Positions 8,813 to 18,344 of a DNA stretch of 64,000 bases are shown here, in pieces. Both the position numbers and the translations under genes were made by a program. The notes beneath the pieces are model-generated. The model ran no database searches. It was not told where the DNA came from and saw only the letters and a program-made list of their open reading frames with translations. Every line of letters begins with the position of its first letter. Position 1 is the first letter of the stretch. The stretch is taken from contig CAVYGS010000004.1 in NCBI GenBank assembly GCA_963768185.1, forward strand, positions 62,001 to 126,000. The letters run 5' to 3'. Origin of the DNA: Palsa-461 sp963768185. GTDB taxonomy: Bacteria > Actinomycetota > Acidimicrobiia > Acidimicrobiales > RAAP-2.

Positions 8813-10079
8813 GGGCCCGCGCGAAAATTAGTTGAGCGGTTGGGAATGCACGGTGTAGTTCCAGTCACCGTGGAACTCATGGCGGGTGAGAGGGACGGCG
8901 GCCAACTCCTTGTTGGTGATCTTGACTCCGGTCGGGTAGTAGCCCTCGTCGAGCTCGGCGTTGATCTTGAGACCCTTCTTGGTCGTGGTGTTGGCGATGA
9001 GCTGGACGACGACGCGATAAGAGGTGAGGGGGCGCCCTCTCCAGTTCATGGTGATGAAGCTGAACATGCGGTGCTCGATCTTGTTCCACTTGGAGGTCCC
9101 CGGCGGGAAGTGGCAAACGGTGATCTCAAGCCCGGTGTCAGCCGCCAGCTTGGCCAGTTCGACCTTCCAGGCCCGAAGGCGATAGCCGTTCGAACCCCCG
9201 GCGTCGGCACAGACGAGCAGCTTGGTGGCGTCGGGGTAACGGTGCCTGCCCATCTGAGCCCACCACCGGCCGATGCTGGCCACGGCGAAGCCGGCCGTGT
9301 CGGCATCGTTGCCGACCGAGACCCAGCCTTCGTCGGCACCCAAGTCGTAGACGCCGTAGGGGATGGCCTTTCCCATCTCGGGGTCGATGAAGTCGTGGAC
9401 CTGGGTGCGAGTGGGCTTCTTGGCCGGCTGGTACTCCTGACCAGCGTTGGAGTACTCGCCGACCAGCTCCTTCTTCTTGGCGTCGACGCTGATGACCGGC
9501 TGGCCTTCGGAGCAGAACCGTCCCGCCGTGTCGTTGATGTAGGCGAACTGGGCGTCGCGGTCCACGTGCTGGGCGCCCTCCTTCTGCTTGGAGGTGCCTT
9601 GGAGGCTATAGCCCATCTCTGCGAGCAGGTCCCCCACGGTTTTGGGGCTGATCTCGAAGCCTTTGGCACCAAGTGCGTCAGCGAGTCGATAGGTGGACTT
9701 GGCCGTCCAACGCAGGGGGGACATCGGATCGCCGCGGGCTTCGGGGGAGACGAGGTCGTCGAGTTCCAAGAGCAGGTTCGGGTCCTTGTCGATCAAGCGC
9801 TTGCGGCCGCCACCCTCTCGACGCACACGCTCGTTGGGTGTGGCCATCCCCGAGTCGATCTCTTGGGTTCCCGTGATCACCGTGTTGCGGCTCATCGATG
9901 CCAGACGAGCCACCGCAGTCGTTCCACCCCGACCGAGCAGCTTCGCTGCCGCTCCCGAGACCACACGTCGCTGGCGCTCATCGAGCAGGGGCATCACGAC
10001 CAAGAAGAACTCAGCCAGCTGGGCCTCGGCCACCTCCACTCCCGGAGGCTATATCGCGCGAGTTATACTTCCGTGGACC
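8813..10079 (-). mobile_element. ISAzo13-like insertion sequence (1267 bp)
   Basis: Imperfect terminal inverted repeats: left end GGGCCCGCGCG, right end (complement) GGTCCACGGAAG, with similarity continuing for about 25 bp. A 4-bp direct repeat CTTA flanks the element (8809-8812 and 10080-10083). The single transposase gene fills nearly the whole element. Both ends and the reading frame are intact, pointing to a fairly recent insertion. Confidence 0.88.
8828..10039 (-). CDS. ISAzo13 family transposase
   Basis: 403 residues on the minus strand. It matches the ISAzo13-type DDE transposases: an N-terminal HTH region (GRGGTTAVARLASMSRNTV), a middle segment with SPKTVGDLLAEMGYSLQGTS, and a catalytic domain with Asp in VISVDAKKKE, Asp in VCADAGGSNGYRL and Glu in WNKIEHRMFSF. 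Length is normal for the family. It moves the 1267-bp element that disrupts the TIGR04141-type gene. Confidence 0.93.
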   Translation of the reverse strand: MEVAEAQLAEFFLVVMPLLDERQRRVVSGAAAKLLGRGGTTAVARLASMSRNTVITGTQEIDSGMATPNERVRREGGGRKRLIDKDPNLLLELDDLVSPEARGDPMSPLRWTAKSTYRLADALGAKGFEISPKTVGDLLAEMGYSLQGTSKQKEGAQHVDRDAQFAYINDTAGRFCSEGQPVISVDAKKKELVGEYSNAGQEYQPAKKPTRTQVHDFIDPEMGKAIPYGVYDLGADEGWVSVGNDADTAGFAVASIGRWWAQMGRHRYPDATKLLVCADAGGSNGYRLRAWKVELAKLAADTGLEITVCHFPPGTSKWNKIEHRMFSFITMNWRGRPLTSYRVVVQLIANTTTKKGLKINAELDEGYYPTGVKITNKELAAVPLTRHEFHGDWNYTVHSQPLN

Positions 10080-11742
10080 CTTACTGAAGAACGGGAGCCA
10101 ATCGTTCCCCTGTCGGGACGAGTTCGCGATCACAACATAGGACACTGCGTACCTTGAACGATCCACGTGCCCTACTGAGTCAGGGACAAGGCTGAGCCAC
10201 TGATCTCTCGATTCCGGGTTTGCGATCTCCTCGATAACTGCCCGAATCTGGTCACGGAAGTACCCATCCTGAAGAAGGGTGCTCGCGGAGACGATGCCTT
10301 GTGCGAATAGGTGACTGAGTGTCGCCGATCGGGACTTTCTCTTGACGTGAATAAGTTCGCCGCTGGAGGCGAGCACGTCGCAGAGTTCTATCCCGCTTGA
10401 TGCTCCGCCCGGTCGTTTGATCTGCGTATCAAGCACTAGGAACTGCGACGCGTCGGAGTCAGCGAGCCTCTTGTTGTAGTCGGGCTCTGTTTCTCCGAGA
10501 CGTGCGACGAGCAGCGGCAGCGAACCAGGCGTAATAGAAGCAGTAAACGAATCGACCTCCGAGACGAGCGAGTCACTGACACAGAACCAGCGGCCTTCGA
10601 TAAGGGCGTAGAAGCTCGAATCGAGGCGTTGTTCGCTGACAAGACATTGGTGCAACGTCCACCGCGCATCGAACTCGCTAGAGCGACTGAAGCGTACCGA
10701 GACACGTCGGGTCTTCATGTTCTCGAGCGTCAGCTCGGCTCGCTTCGCACCGAGCTGGGCCAAGTACGCGTCCAGGTCGAGGTCGTCGTACTCGACACCT
10801 CTCGTCCCAGTGATCTTGAAGGTATCGATGTCCTCCCATCCGATCGCCTCGGGCATGGCCATGTGCGTGCTCGACGTGTCGCCGACCCGGAGCTGCTCCA
10901 CGAGCTGCTCGTCAAGCGCATCGCGAACTGCGGCGTTGTTTACGAGGCCCAGGTGGTCGATCCACGCAAAGTTCTCCCTATACGAGTCCTCGCAATGGGC
11001 CGCGAGAAGCTCTGCGCACAGTGTCGAGAGGCCGGTGGACGCGATCTCCGCATTGACGACGAGAGAGAGCGTCAGCGCCCGACAATCTCTTTACGAGCGC
11101 TTTGTCTCGGGGCTCGCCGGTCACGGCTCGAAGGATGTCCCGGGAAATGTCGACCCCAAACGCTGGGAGCTCGGAGCTCCTGCTCACCTGAGTGTTCTTG
11201 GTGACAACCATGTCTTCGAAGGTCTTTGTGTCCAAACTGCGGATTTGGCTTGGATCGATCCTGTTGAGTGCGACACGTAGCCCGAACCGGGGTTCGGTCT
11301 TTGACAAGTTCAGGAAGGCGCGGCCGTAGCCGAACGTGATCGCGAACCACCGCTCACTTGCCTTGAGGACGAGTAGCCCCGAGGCCGATGCGGAGAGAAG
11401 TCGCAGGGGTTGCCACAGCGAGTAGAGGTTCCAAGAAGGAGACCCACGCCGGCGGCGTCGCGGGACGTGACTCGTGGTAGAAGACTCCCTCGAGGCCAGA
11501 AGTCGGGCTGAGTTCAACAGACGTAGGCGTCTTGTCGCGGTTCAGCGCCTGGGCGGGTTCGATGACCTCTTCACCAAGTAGGTAGATCGTCAGCCGAGTC
11601 GAAGGCATGGGCGACCTCCTTTCGCCGGCAAAAGCGGGCTGGGGAGCAGACTCACCACATGATGATACGAACCAGAAAGCGATCGGTGATCCTGGCCGAG
11701 CTGTTCGAGACCGGCCCGTGGCGGGATGGGACTATGGGGGTC

Positions 11743-12199
11743 ATGACCAACGCGCCGACGATGGCAGGCTTCGAGTGGACTCCTCGGACGATCGACCCTA
11801 GCTTCGGGTGCGCTGTCGGGCGACCGGTGGTGCGTCAGGGATGCGATCTGCGCGTTGATGCAGTGGCCGCCGGGCTCGGAGGAGTGGTTCCGCTTCATCG
11901 AGGCTCCGGACGGTCCTTCCGACATGGGGCGACTCCTCGATCACCTCGGGCTGGGCGCCTACGACCCGGAGTACCCGGAGCACGTCGCGGCGTTGGCGCA
12001 GGCGGGCGACCACCCTGGCATCTCCTGCTACAAGTTCCATCGGATGCGGATGGAGCACTGCATGTACCACCCTCACCTCCGCCACTTCCTGCCGCTCCCG
12101 CCGCAATACACCGTGGCCGATCCGAACCCGGAGCTGTTCCAGATCATCGTCGACCAAGGGCAGCCAGCTCATACGGCGGCGTGCTGGGGTTGCCCATAG
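11743..12199 (+). CDS. Conserved hypothetical protein, probable frame break
   Basis: The clear coding part is 11783-12199 in one frame: GDRWCVRDAICALMQWPPG, SEEWFRFIEAPDG, then HPGISCYKFHRMRMEHCMYH. Codon positions show strong third-base GC. No acceptable start precedes GDRWC in that frame, but ATG 11743 in the neighbouring frame gives MTNAPTMAGFEWTPRTIDP, so one frame break near 11800 is likely. The alternative is a short protein from TTG 11855. It has several Cys and His residues and no recognised domain or membrane segment. Small proteins of this appearance occur in actinobacterial islands; function unknown. Confidence 0.5.
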
Positions 12200-12513
12200 T
12201 CAACCCGGCTCAGCCATAGGGAGCCCGAGCAGCAGCCCACTCCACCTCGATTCTTGAAGCAGTAGAGCCTGGGTGACGCTCTTCGACAGCTTTCGCCCAG
12301 AACGTTCCATCTGCTCTGCGCCCGCCCCGATCAGATCGACGGATCCGCGTGTGGCCACTCCCCGGCGCACCGAGCGCCGAATACTTGCGAGTCCGTCGAC
12401 ACCCTGATGTACGAGATCGGCGTAGTTATGGCGTGCCGCATAGCCGGCGAAGTGAGATACCCCAACCCGTCGAACGATGTGGGGCGCGCAGTCCATCGCC
12501 GGAACGAAACCCG
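12200..12513. other. 314-bp stretch without a clear gene
   Basis: A minus-strand open frame covers it but lacks a recognisable domain and a convincing start. It may hold the remains of a gene downstream of abiV. Confidence 0.4.
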
Positions 12514-13186
12514 CTATGTGCCCTCCAGCATCTTCATGATTTCTGCCAGCATCGAGTCGTCGGGACGGACGCCGGTAGTCGATTCCCATGTATCCCGAAT
12601 ACGCTCAGCATCGCGGGACCTGATCGCTTCTCGCATCTCAAGGGCTGAACCATGGTGTGCGTCAAGGTAGGCCTTGGCGATCCCCATTTCGCTAAACGCA
12701 CCTGCGTAGACGTCTATCATCTCTCCAAAGCACATGATCGCCTCGGCCGATTCCTCGGGACCGATGGCGTCCCCTTGGCGAGGTCGGTTGGCCTTCTCGG
12801 ACGTCCAAGTAAAATCCAACCTCACGTCGCTGCTGCTTCGTGGCCGTTTCCAGTAGAGCGATGAACTTTGCCTTCAACTCATCGGTGAGAAATAGCGACG
12901 TGGCAACTGCCCGAGTCAGCTTCGGGCCATGGCCGTAGAAGACGACCCACCATTCCTTCCAGTACTTGGCGTCGTCTACCGACTGTCCTAGTGTCCCGGT
13001 GGCCAGTTGACACTTCCCGAACTCCTCGGCAGCCAGAACGGCAAGGGAGTACGACCGGGGATACGCCCCGGCGTCGTGGAGCAACCGCGCTTCGCTGATC
13101 AGTTCCACGGCATTCGCCAGACTCGCCTCTGCGATCACGGCGAGCTGTTCAGCGGTCAGTGGTCCCGATGACTTCCTTCTTGGCAC
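12514..13186 (-). CDS. AbiV-family abortive infection protein (frame break)
   Basis: AbiV proteins block phage development in lactococci. The N-terminal part from ATG 13186 shows the family core: LISEARLLHDAGAYPRSYSL with AVLAAEEFGKCQL, the repeated Ala-rich helices with the EE-GK signature. The C-terminal part continues in another frame from about 12790 (RQGDAIGPEESAEAIMCFGE) to a stop at 12514, giving about 225 residues in total. The shift sits at a CCAAGGGG run, which could be a sequencing error or real inactivation. Upstream, 13187-13323 separates it from the divergent DUF6308-like gene. Confidence 0.75.
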
Positions 13187-13323
13187 GGCTACAAGTCTGA
13201 CGCGCAGCGGTTGTGCCCTGCACCCGACGTTCTGGGCTGGGCATCGGCCGATCTCGTGCTGGCTTATTGGGGCACTCCCCTCTGGAGGTGGTTGGATCTA
13301 CAAGGGAGTGCCACGATTGAGAG

Positions 13324-13996
13324 GTGTCAGACGTGGGCCAACGTTGCCTGGCTGGTGACGTGAACAAGTTCCTCGACAAGATCGGGATAGAACAACTCCG
13401 CCGGTACTTCGACCCTGTGGCTGGTTTTTCGGGATCGGGCTACGACACGCTTGCAGGCGGTGGTGACGCGGTAGGTCGTCGCAATGTGTTCACGGCCGAT
13501 GACCTCGTTGCTGTAACCCTCCTTGACATGGTGGTGCCAGGCCCGGCGGCGCTTGCGATCCTTCACGAGCAGTCGTCGGAATTCAGCTCGCTTCTTTCCG
13601 AGATTCCAGTCGATATCGATCTATGGGACGCATCTCCCGATGTCGTGAGTCCTTCGTCGCCCGCAGGGATGTTGTGGGATCGCCTCGTAGAGTTCGACGG
13701 CATGGGATGGGTCACGACACACAAGCTCATGGCGCGCAAACGCCCCAGGCTCTTGCCGGTATACGACTCCGTCGTCAAGGCTGCCTTGCAACCCGATGAG
13801 TCAACATTTTGGTTACCGCTCCGACAGGAGCTTCAAGACCCCTCGCTTGTCGCAAGGGCTGAAGAACATCCGCGATGCGGCCGGACTAAGCGAACGCATA
13901 TCTGTGCTGCGTGTTCTCGACGTGGCAGTCTGGATGCGGAATAGGCGAGCGAGCGATTGCCGACTCACATTTACGCCCTCCGCGAACCTGGGCTAA
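13324..13996 (+). CDS. DUF6308-like protein (frame break near the C-terminus)
   Basis: Starts at GTG 13324. The first about 175 residues include FLDKIGIEQLRRYFDP, FTADDLVAVTLLDMVVPGPA and MGWVTTHKLMARKRPRLLPV, which resemble the actinobacterial DUF6308 family, of unknown function. Homology then continues in a second frame (LKNIRDAAGLSERISVLRVL then DVAVWM) to a stop at 13996, so one base is gained or lost near 13845. The DNA-glycosylase-like flavour of the HK/RP segment is only an impression. The gene sits between AbiV and the AAA+ module, divergent from both. Confidence 0.6.
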
Positions 13997-14108
13997 CCGC
14001 TCCTCGTCCCGGCGGTAGGTGACACTTTCAATGGCGCATTCGCACGCGTGTTCTGGGACGCGTGTTCGGTATTGGCTGCCGGTCGACCAACGGCACCCCG
14101 AGCCGCCG

Positions 14109-15121
14109 CTACCAGTAGATCGCCACGAACTGCGCCTCTAGAAACTGGCCGTCGGTAGTGGCGGGAGCGTCCGGGCCGGAGAGCCCCGCGCCCGAAACGA
14201 GTTGGGCCGTGAGATCGAGCCCTGCCTTGAGCAGCGCCGCAGACCGGAGGGATGAGAGCTGAACCGGATCAAGGGACAACCCGAAGCGCGTTGACACGGA
14301 CTCGGCAACGGACGCGAATGCCAGTCGGCGGGTCGCAAAGTCATCAAATCCTTTCACATCCTCAAGACGGGGGAGCACGTCGGCGAGATCTGCGGCTGTG
14401 ATCTGATGGCCGTGCGACTCGGCAATCGCCTGGCCATATCCGATGAGCGCTTCCCTGACTCGGGCCTCGCGCCCGTTCGACGTGTCAATCTGTCCTGTCG
14501 CAGCGTCCAGGGCAGCGAGTGCAGCGTTGATCGCTTCGTCCAACTGGTCACCGATCTGAGGGAAGGTCGAGGCAAGGACCTCGACGAGCTTCGATGCGGT
14601 CCATCGCTCCTGGACACCGTCGTGCGCAAGCCTGCACATGACGCGATGCTTCATCTTTGAGAACAGGACCAGACGAACGTCCTTCCAGAAAAGCGACTCG
14701 TTCGCGACACCGACTAGGTATATGGGGCTTACCTTCCAAGCGGAACTCGTCGCCAGCGCGTCAGCGACCTCTCGACGAACGATTCGCTGCTCTCCTCGCC
14801 GTTCAAGGCTGCAATAATCGACCAACCGACCCCGGATCGGCACAAGCCCGGTGAGCAGACGGTTGATGATCTTCTGCATCGCACGTGCGTCAGCCATCGA
14901 CGCCATCACTTCGTCACCGAACAGTTGTGGTGTGACGTTGCTTCCGTGTTCGTGAATTCGGTCGCTACTGGGCCGAGCTGAGACGCAATCAGGCTGAAAA
15001 CGCTGACGTCGTCGAGGTAGATGAACTCACGTAGATCCGAGTGCTTTCTAAACGCCCGTTGTCGTCGGCGGCGACGGTACCACTGGCTCAGGCCCAGGTG
15101 GACCATCAGCTCGCGCTCCAT
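14109..15121 (-). CDS. DUF6414-like protein coupled to the AAA+ ATPase (frame break)
   Basis: ATG 15121 lies within the last codons of the AAA+ gene, a 16-bp overlap implying coupled translation. The N-terminus reads LREFIYLDDVSVFSLIASQL, the opening seen in DUF6414 proteins. After TEATS the frame ends at 14906, but coding continues in the next frame (TPQLFGDEVMASMADARAMQ) to 14109, so either one base is wrong near 14920 or there are two overlapping genes. The C-terminal half has KVSPIYLVGVANESLFWKDV and a helical region. About 335 residues in all. The family is uncharacterised; pairing with an ATPase suggests an effector or adaptor. Confidence 0.6.
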
Positions 15122-16323
15122 GAGGCGACCGGGGATCGCCGTTGCTGAGCTCGTACTCGCTCGTAGCCGCCAATGGCGTCTTCGGACGTGAGGGTCGACC
15201 GGCCATCCTCGACCGCGTATAGCGCTGCCTCAGTCCAGATCGCTGCAAGCTCCGCACCGCTCCATCCAGCCGTATTTCGCGCAAGCCAGGCAAACGAGAT
15301 CGGGCCCGAGATGTCAAGCTTCCGACTGGCGGTTCTCAGGATCTCCTCGCGATCGGCTTCGGTCGGCAATGGGAAGTAGATTTCGAGGTCGAATCGACCA
15401 GGCCGGCGGAGCGCTGGGTCGAGCGCGTCGGGTCTGTTGGTGGCCGCGATCACAACAACATCCCCCTGCGCTGCCGATACCATCCATCAACGTCAGAAGC
15501 TGAGCGACGACACGTTGTGACTCCTCATGCGAGGTGTCGGATCGGCTGCTTGCTACGCTGTCGATCTCGTCGAAGAAGATGATCGCAGGTGCCTTCGACT
15601 CGGCTGCGGTGAAAACAAGGCGGAGGAATCTCGGCGCTCTGCCCGTAGTATTTGCTGAATATCTCTGGTCCGCTCACCTTGAAGAAGGCGGCGTCTGCCT
15701 CCCTCGCGATGATCTGAGCGAGGAGCGTCTTACCGGTGCCGGGGGCTCCGGTGAACAAGACACCTCTCAGCCCCTTTGCTCCGATCGCCTTCAGTCGCTG
15801 TCGTTCACGGATGGGCAGCTCCACATGTCGGCGCGCCTGCTCCACGACGCCTGAGAGTCCGCCGAAGTCCTCAAAGGTAGGACCGTCACCATCGTCGGTC
15901 ACTTCGAAGGCGCGCGCTTGACGCGTCATCCGGGGCGGATAGGTCGATCAGTCGGAGGGGCTCCGTCGTCAGCAACCTCACAACACCGCTCCCGTCGACC
16001 AACACTGTGTTCCCGGGTGCGTAGTCGATTCCGTCGTTGGTCGGGACCAAACGGAGCCCGCTTGGACTGTCGACGACAGTGTCTTCGCTCGTCTTCAGTC
16101 GAACGACCCCGACCCAGTCTTCGGATGGCCACAACCCATGCGGCGCAAACTCGACGTGGTGTTCGAAGATTGCGATTACGTCGCCGATCTGGGCGCTGAG
16201 GTCGGAATTTACGACGACGTTCTGGAACCCGTTGCCGAAGCGGACGTATGCGAGCTTTCCGTCGTCAGACAGTGCCGCCACGACTGCAACGCCGACCGGA
16301 TTGCCCCATTCGCCCACGTCCAC
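15106..16323 (-). CDS. OB-fold plus AAA+ ATPase, ARC/Cdc48-like (frame breaks)
   Basis: The N-terminal segment from ATG 16323 (about 135 residues) is beta-rich, including APGNTVLVDGSGVVRLL, like the OB domains of proteasomal ATPases (ARC/Mpa). Next, in another frame from about 15929, comes FEDFGGLSGVVEQARRHVEL and the Walker A GAPGTGKT. A further frame holds Walker B IIFFDEID, and a last one sensor 1 and the arginine-finger region (VVVIAATNRPDALDPALRRP, GRFDLEI). Breaks are near 15900, 15650 and 15490. No second ATPase domain is present. It probably unfolds or remodels a target and acts with the DUF6414-like partner downstream. Confidence 0.75.
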
Positions 16324-16792
16324 GCGCCCAGCCTAACGGCGAACGCGTGTTCGCTGCCAAGCCACATCTCTCCCCTCGGTATCACCAAGGCCGGGACCGA
16401 GGCATACAAGACGTGCCGGCGTCACCTTCCCGAGCGGTGGTTGGGCCGCGGCACAATTGGCCATCTGCGTATCAACGGGTAACCCAGAATGCGCGCCGAA
16501 CGAGTGTGGCGGCACGTCACCGAGGTGCCGTACCGGGCAGTCTCGAAATACAGAATGCTCGTACCGAATACGAGGCCGACTGGGGCGGCAATCACGCCGA
16601 ACGACGGCTCTGGGAAGGCACGAGGCACGCATAATCGCAACTCCGGTCGATTCGTGTATCTATGGATCGGGCGGAAAGTGCCGTACCGACTGGCCTACGT
16701 CGCGACGGGGTCAAGCCCCACCGGCCTGTATTCGCGTCCCCAGACGAATACAGGTCGCCTCCCCGTCCAACGCTCAAGCGGTGGCGGTTTGC
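16324..16792. other. 469-bp stretch without a gene
   Basis: Separates the AAA+ gene start from the stop of the next minus-strand gene, so it should hold the promoter of the AAA+ operon. It contains the inverted repeat at 16725-16754 and no convincing coding frame. Confidence 0.5.
16725..16754 (-). terminator. Hairpin, possible terminator of the upstream minus-strand gene
   Basis: Perfect 10-bp arms CCTGTATTCG and CGAATACAGG around a 10-base loop, 39 bp past the stop at 16793. No strong T run follows, so it could also be an operator. Confidence 0.45.
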
Positions 16793-17689
16793 TTACTCCG
16801 ACGCCGCGGCCGGAAGCTCAAGCGCTGGGGGTGGTAGGGGAAGCGGCTCGCCCGGCAAGTCGTCGAAGGCCTCGCGCAAGAGGTTGATGTAGTAGATCGC
16901 CGCTGGAGAGAAGACAGCCGCCATGTCCTCGATCTCGGCCTGTTTCGCACTCGTGACGTTGAGGTACTTGAGCAGGTGCGGTGCCCACGCGGTGAGGCGC
17001 TGGGACATGAGGGCGACGTCCTCAAGCGGCACGGTCCGGTACGCGTCGTCGAGCGAGGGGATCGAGATCCGCAATTTCGAGTTCATGGTGTCGAGCGCGT
17101 CGACCGAGACGGTGCCGCGATCAAAGCCGAGGACCGCTTCCAGGGCTTCGCCGTTGTAGTAGTCGCTCCCCATCAGGTGGGCTAGGCCGTTGACCACGAA
17201 GGAATGGAAGATCGCCTCTGCCGGCTCACCGATCTGCTGTGCCCGCTGCGCGGCGTTGCGATACAGCGCTCGCAGCACCCTGACCATGAGCGGTGGCATG
17301 CCGGCGGTGTCGGCGACCATGGCATGGGCCAGTTGCTCGATGGCGGCGAAGGCCCCATCGCCGGAGGGGCCGCTGGACAGGTCGGGCATAGGCGAGATCG
17401 CCTGTGGCGGCTCGGCTGAGAGGCCAAGCTCACCCAGGATCGCCCCCCGAAGGCGCTCGCAGGCATAGCCGCGGGCAGCCAGTCGGCGAACGACCGTGTC
17501 GACGTCTCGTCCCACGGTGGAGAGAGACGCCACCTCGGCGTAATGGTGGATCAGGAACCGGAAGTCCGGGGAGCCGATCGGGCCGAGTCCGTCGTGGGAC
17601 CAGCGCTCCAGCTTGCGGGGCGTGACGGCGCAGCCCTGCTTCACCAGGGCCTTCGCTAGCCGGATGGTCTCCTGGGCATTCCGGTTCAC
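16793..17689 (-). CDS. Hypothetical protein with N-terminal HTH-like segment
   Basis: 298 residues from GTG 17689; the frame is open further upstream, but that part is low in coding character. Residues 5-40 (ETIRLAKALVKQGCAVTPRK, LERWSHDGLGP) look like a MerR-type helix-turn-helix with a wing. The remainder is helical with no motif I recognise (for example AIFHSFVVNGLAHLMGSDYY) and ends in a Pro/Leu-rich tail. It is the last sizeable gene before the right end of element 1, on the same strand as the AAA+ operon. It could be an element regulator. Confidence 0.6.
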   Translation of the reverse strand: MNRNAQETIRLAKALVKQGCAVTPRKLERWSHDGLGPIGSPDFRFLIHHYAEVASLSTVGRDVDTVVRRLAARGYACERLRGAILGELGLSAEPPQAISPMPDLSSGPSGDGAFAAIEQLAHAMVADTAGMPPLMVRVLRALYRNAAQRAQQIGEPAEAIFHSFVVNGLAHLMGSDYYNGEALEAVLGFDRGTVSVDALDTMNSKLRISIPSLDDAYRTVPLEDVALMSQRLTAWAPHLLKYLNVTSAKQAEIEDMAAVFSPAAIYYINLLREAFDDLPGEPLPLPPPALELPAAASE

Positions 17690-17825
17690 GGACCCAAGCC
17701 TACGGAGAGGATGTGACGGCCCCATGGTCCGAAGCGGGTACCCACCCGGCCCTGAGGTACCCGCTCTGGGGGTCATCGGGTAGCGGGGCCAGGTGGATCA
17801 TGGCCGCAGAAAGGAGGTGATCGTC

Positions 17826-17930
17826 GTGTTGACCGAAATCCTGCTGTTCATCCTGAGTGCATTGGGTCTCGTCGCGACCGGTAAGGAGTTCCTACGGCGC
17901 GGTAGGAACCTTGGGCTCTGGGCCGCGTAG
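17826..17930 (+). CDS. 34-residue putative membrane micro-protein
   Basis: Preceded by AAAGGAGGTGA, the best ribosome site in the island, seven bases before GTG 17826. The product begins MLTEILLFILSALGLVATGK, a single hydrophobic helix, followed by a basic EFLRRGRN segment and GLWAA. No homologue comes to mind. It lies at the right end of element 1, 128 bp before the arm repeats. Small single-helix proteins in islands can be toxins, holin-like or regulators; this is inference. Confidence 0.55.
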   Translation: MLTEILLFILSALGLVATGKEFLRRGRNLGLWAA

Positions 17931-18057
17931 GACGTGCTCCTTCCGGCGGCCCCGTACCGGGGTGCTCGTTCCCCAGTACGGGGCTGTTCCGGTCTCCTGG
18001 CGAGAGCCGATCAGCGGGTCGATAGTCAGGTCGCCGGCGTGAACCGTCGATACCCTC

Positions 18058-18079
18058 CATGGCGCGTTCATGGCGCGTT
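18058..18079 (+). repeat. Integrase arm-type repeat pair, right arm of element 1
   Basis: Two adjacent CATGGCGCGTT copies, 91 bp left of att copy 2. The distance to the att core is the same as for the pair at 21867-21888. Confidence 0.65.
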
Positions 18080-18170
18080 TGGGTCCGTTCGTGGCCTTTC
18101 GTCGGCGTCCGCCGGCTCGCTGACCTGCCGTTCTGGTTCGCCGGAGTTCGCTGTTTCAGCCTGGGTGACT

Positions 18171-18212
18171 TTCCCAAGCTGAGAACGCGAGTTCGATTCT
18201 CGTCGCCCGCTC
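18171..18212 (+). repeat. att copy 2 (attR of element 1 fused to attL of element 2)
   Basis: Same 42 bp as 561-602 but without the tRNA 5' half upstream. It has element arm repeats on both sides (18058-18079 and 18262-18283), as expected of a junction between two tandem elements. Confidence 0.9.
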
Positions 18213-18261
18213 TCGTCGGAGTCCTGGTCAGAGGCCTGGCGTCGATCCCGACCTGATCCAC

Positions 18262-18283
18262 CATGGCGCATCCATGGCGCGTC
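18262..18283 (+). repeat. Integrase arm-type repeat pair, left arm of element 2
   Basis: Diverged pair CATGGCGCATC / CATGGCGCGTC with the same 11-bp periodicity, 50 bp right of att copy 2. It matches the position of the left-arm pair beside att copy 1. Confidence 0.55.
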
Positions 18284-18344
18284 ATGATCCCCCGCAATAC
18301 CGCTCTCACTCCCACGACAGTCATTGGATGTCACGGTCGTGCGA

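Larger units (their letters stand above)
8731..11608 (-). pseudogene. TIGR04141/DUF6119-type gene split by an insertion sequence
   Basis: Start ATG 11608 has a strong AAAGGAGGT site. The N-terminus (MPSTRLTIYLLGEEVIEP) is typical of the TIGR04141 sporadically distributed family. Coding continues through three frames: to about 11400, then to about 11060 (VLKASERWFAITFGYGRAF), then to 10084 (VVNAEIASTGLSTLCAELL onward). The frame changes lie near 11395 and at a CT dinucleotide run near 11065. At LPFFS the gene is interrupted by the IS (8813-10079). Past the IS the last codons resume as KLNLMQSGRQLSNMGLSFHL and stop at 8731. Removing the IS with one CTTA restores FFSKLNL in frame. The family is patchily distributed and often sits in islands; its function is unknown. 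Confidence 0.8.
561..18212. mobile_element. Integrative element 1 (tRNA-Gly island, about 17.6 kb)
   Basis: Bounded by 42-bp direct repeats of the tRNA-Gly 3' half (561-602 and 18171-18212). The left end has the integrase and Xis-like genes pointing at the tRNA; paired arm repeats lie at 662-683 and 18058-18079. Cargo includes restriction-modification, AbiV, a TIGR04141-type gene, a DUF6308-like gene and an AAA+/DUF6414-like pair. No conjugation, capsid or replication genes are visible, so it looks like a non-conjugative integrative element or genomic island rather than a prophage or full ICE. Confidence 0.85.

Noticed and set aside
18171..18212. A second and third tRNA gene at the att copies
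   Set aside because: Only the 3' half is present; the acceptor 5' strand, D arm and 5' anticodon stem are missing.
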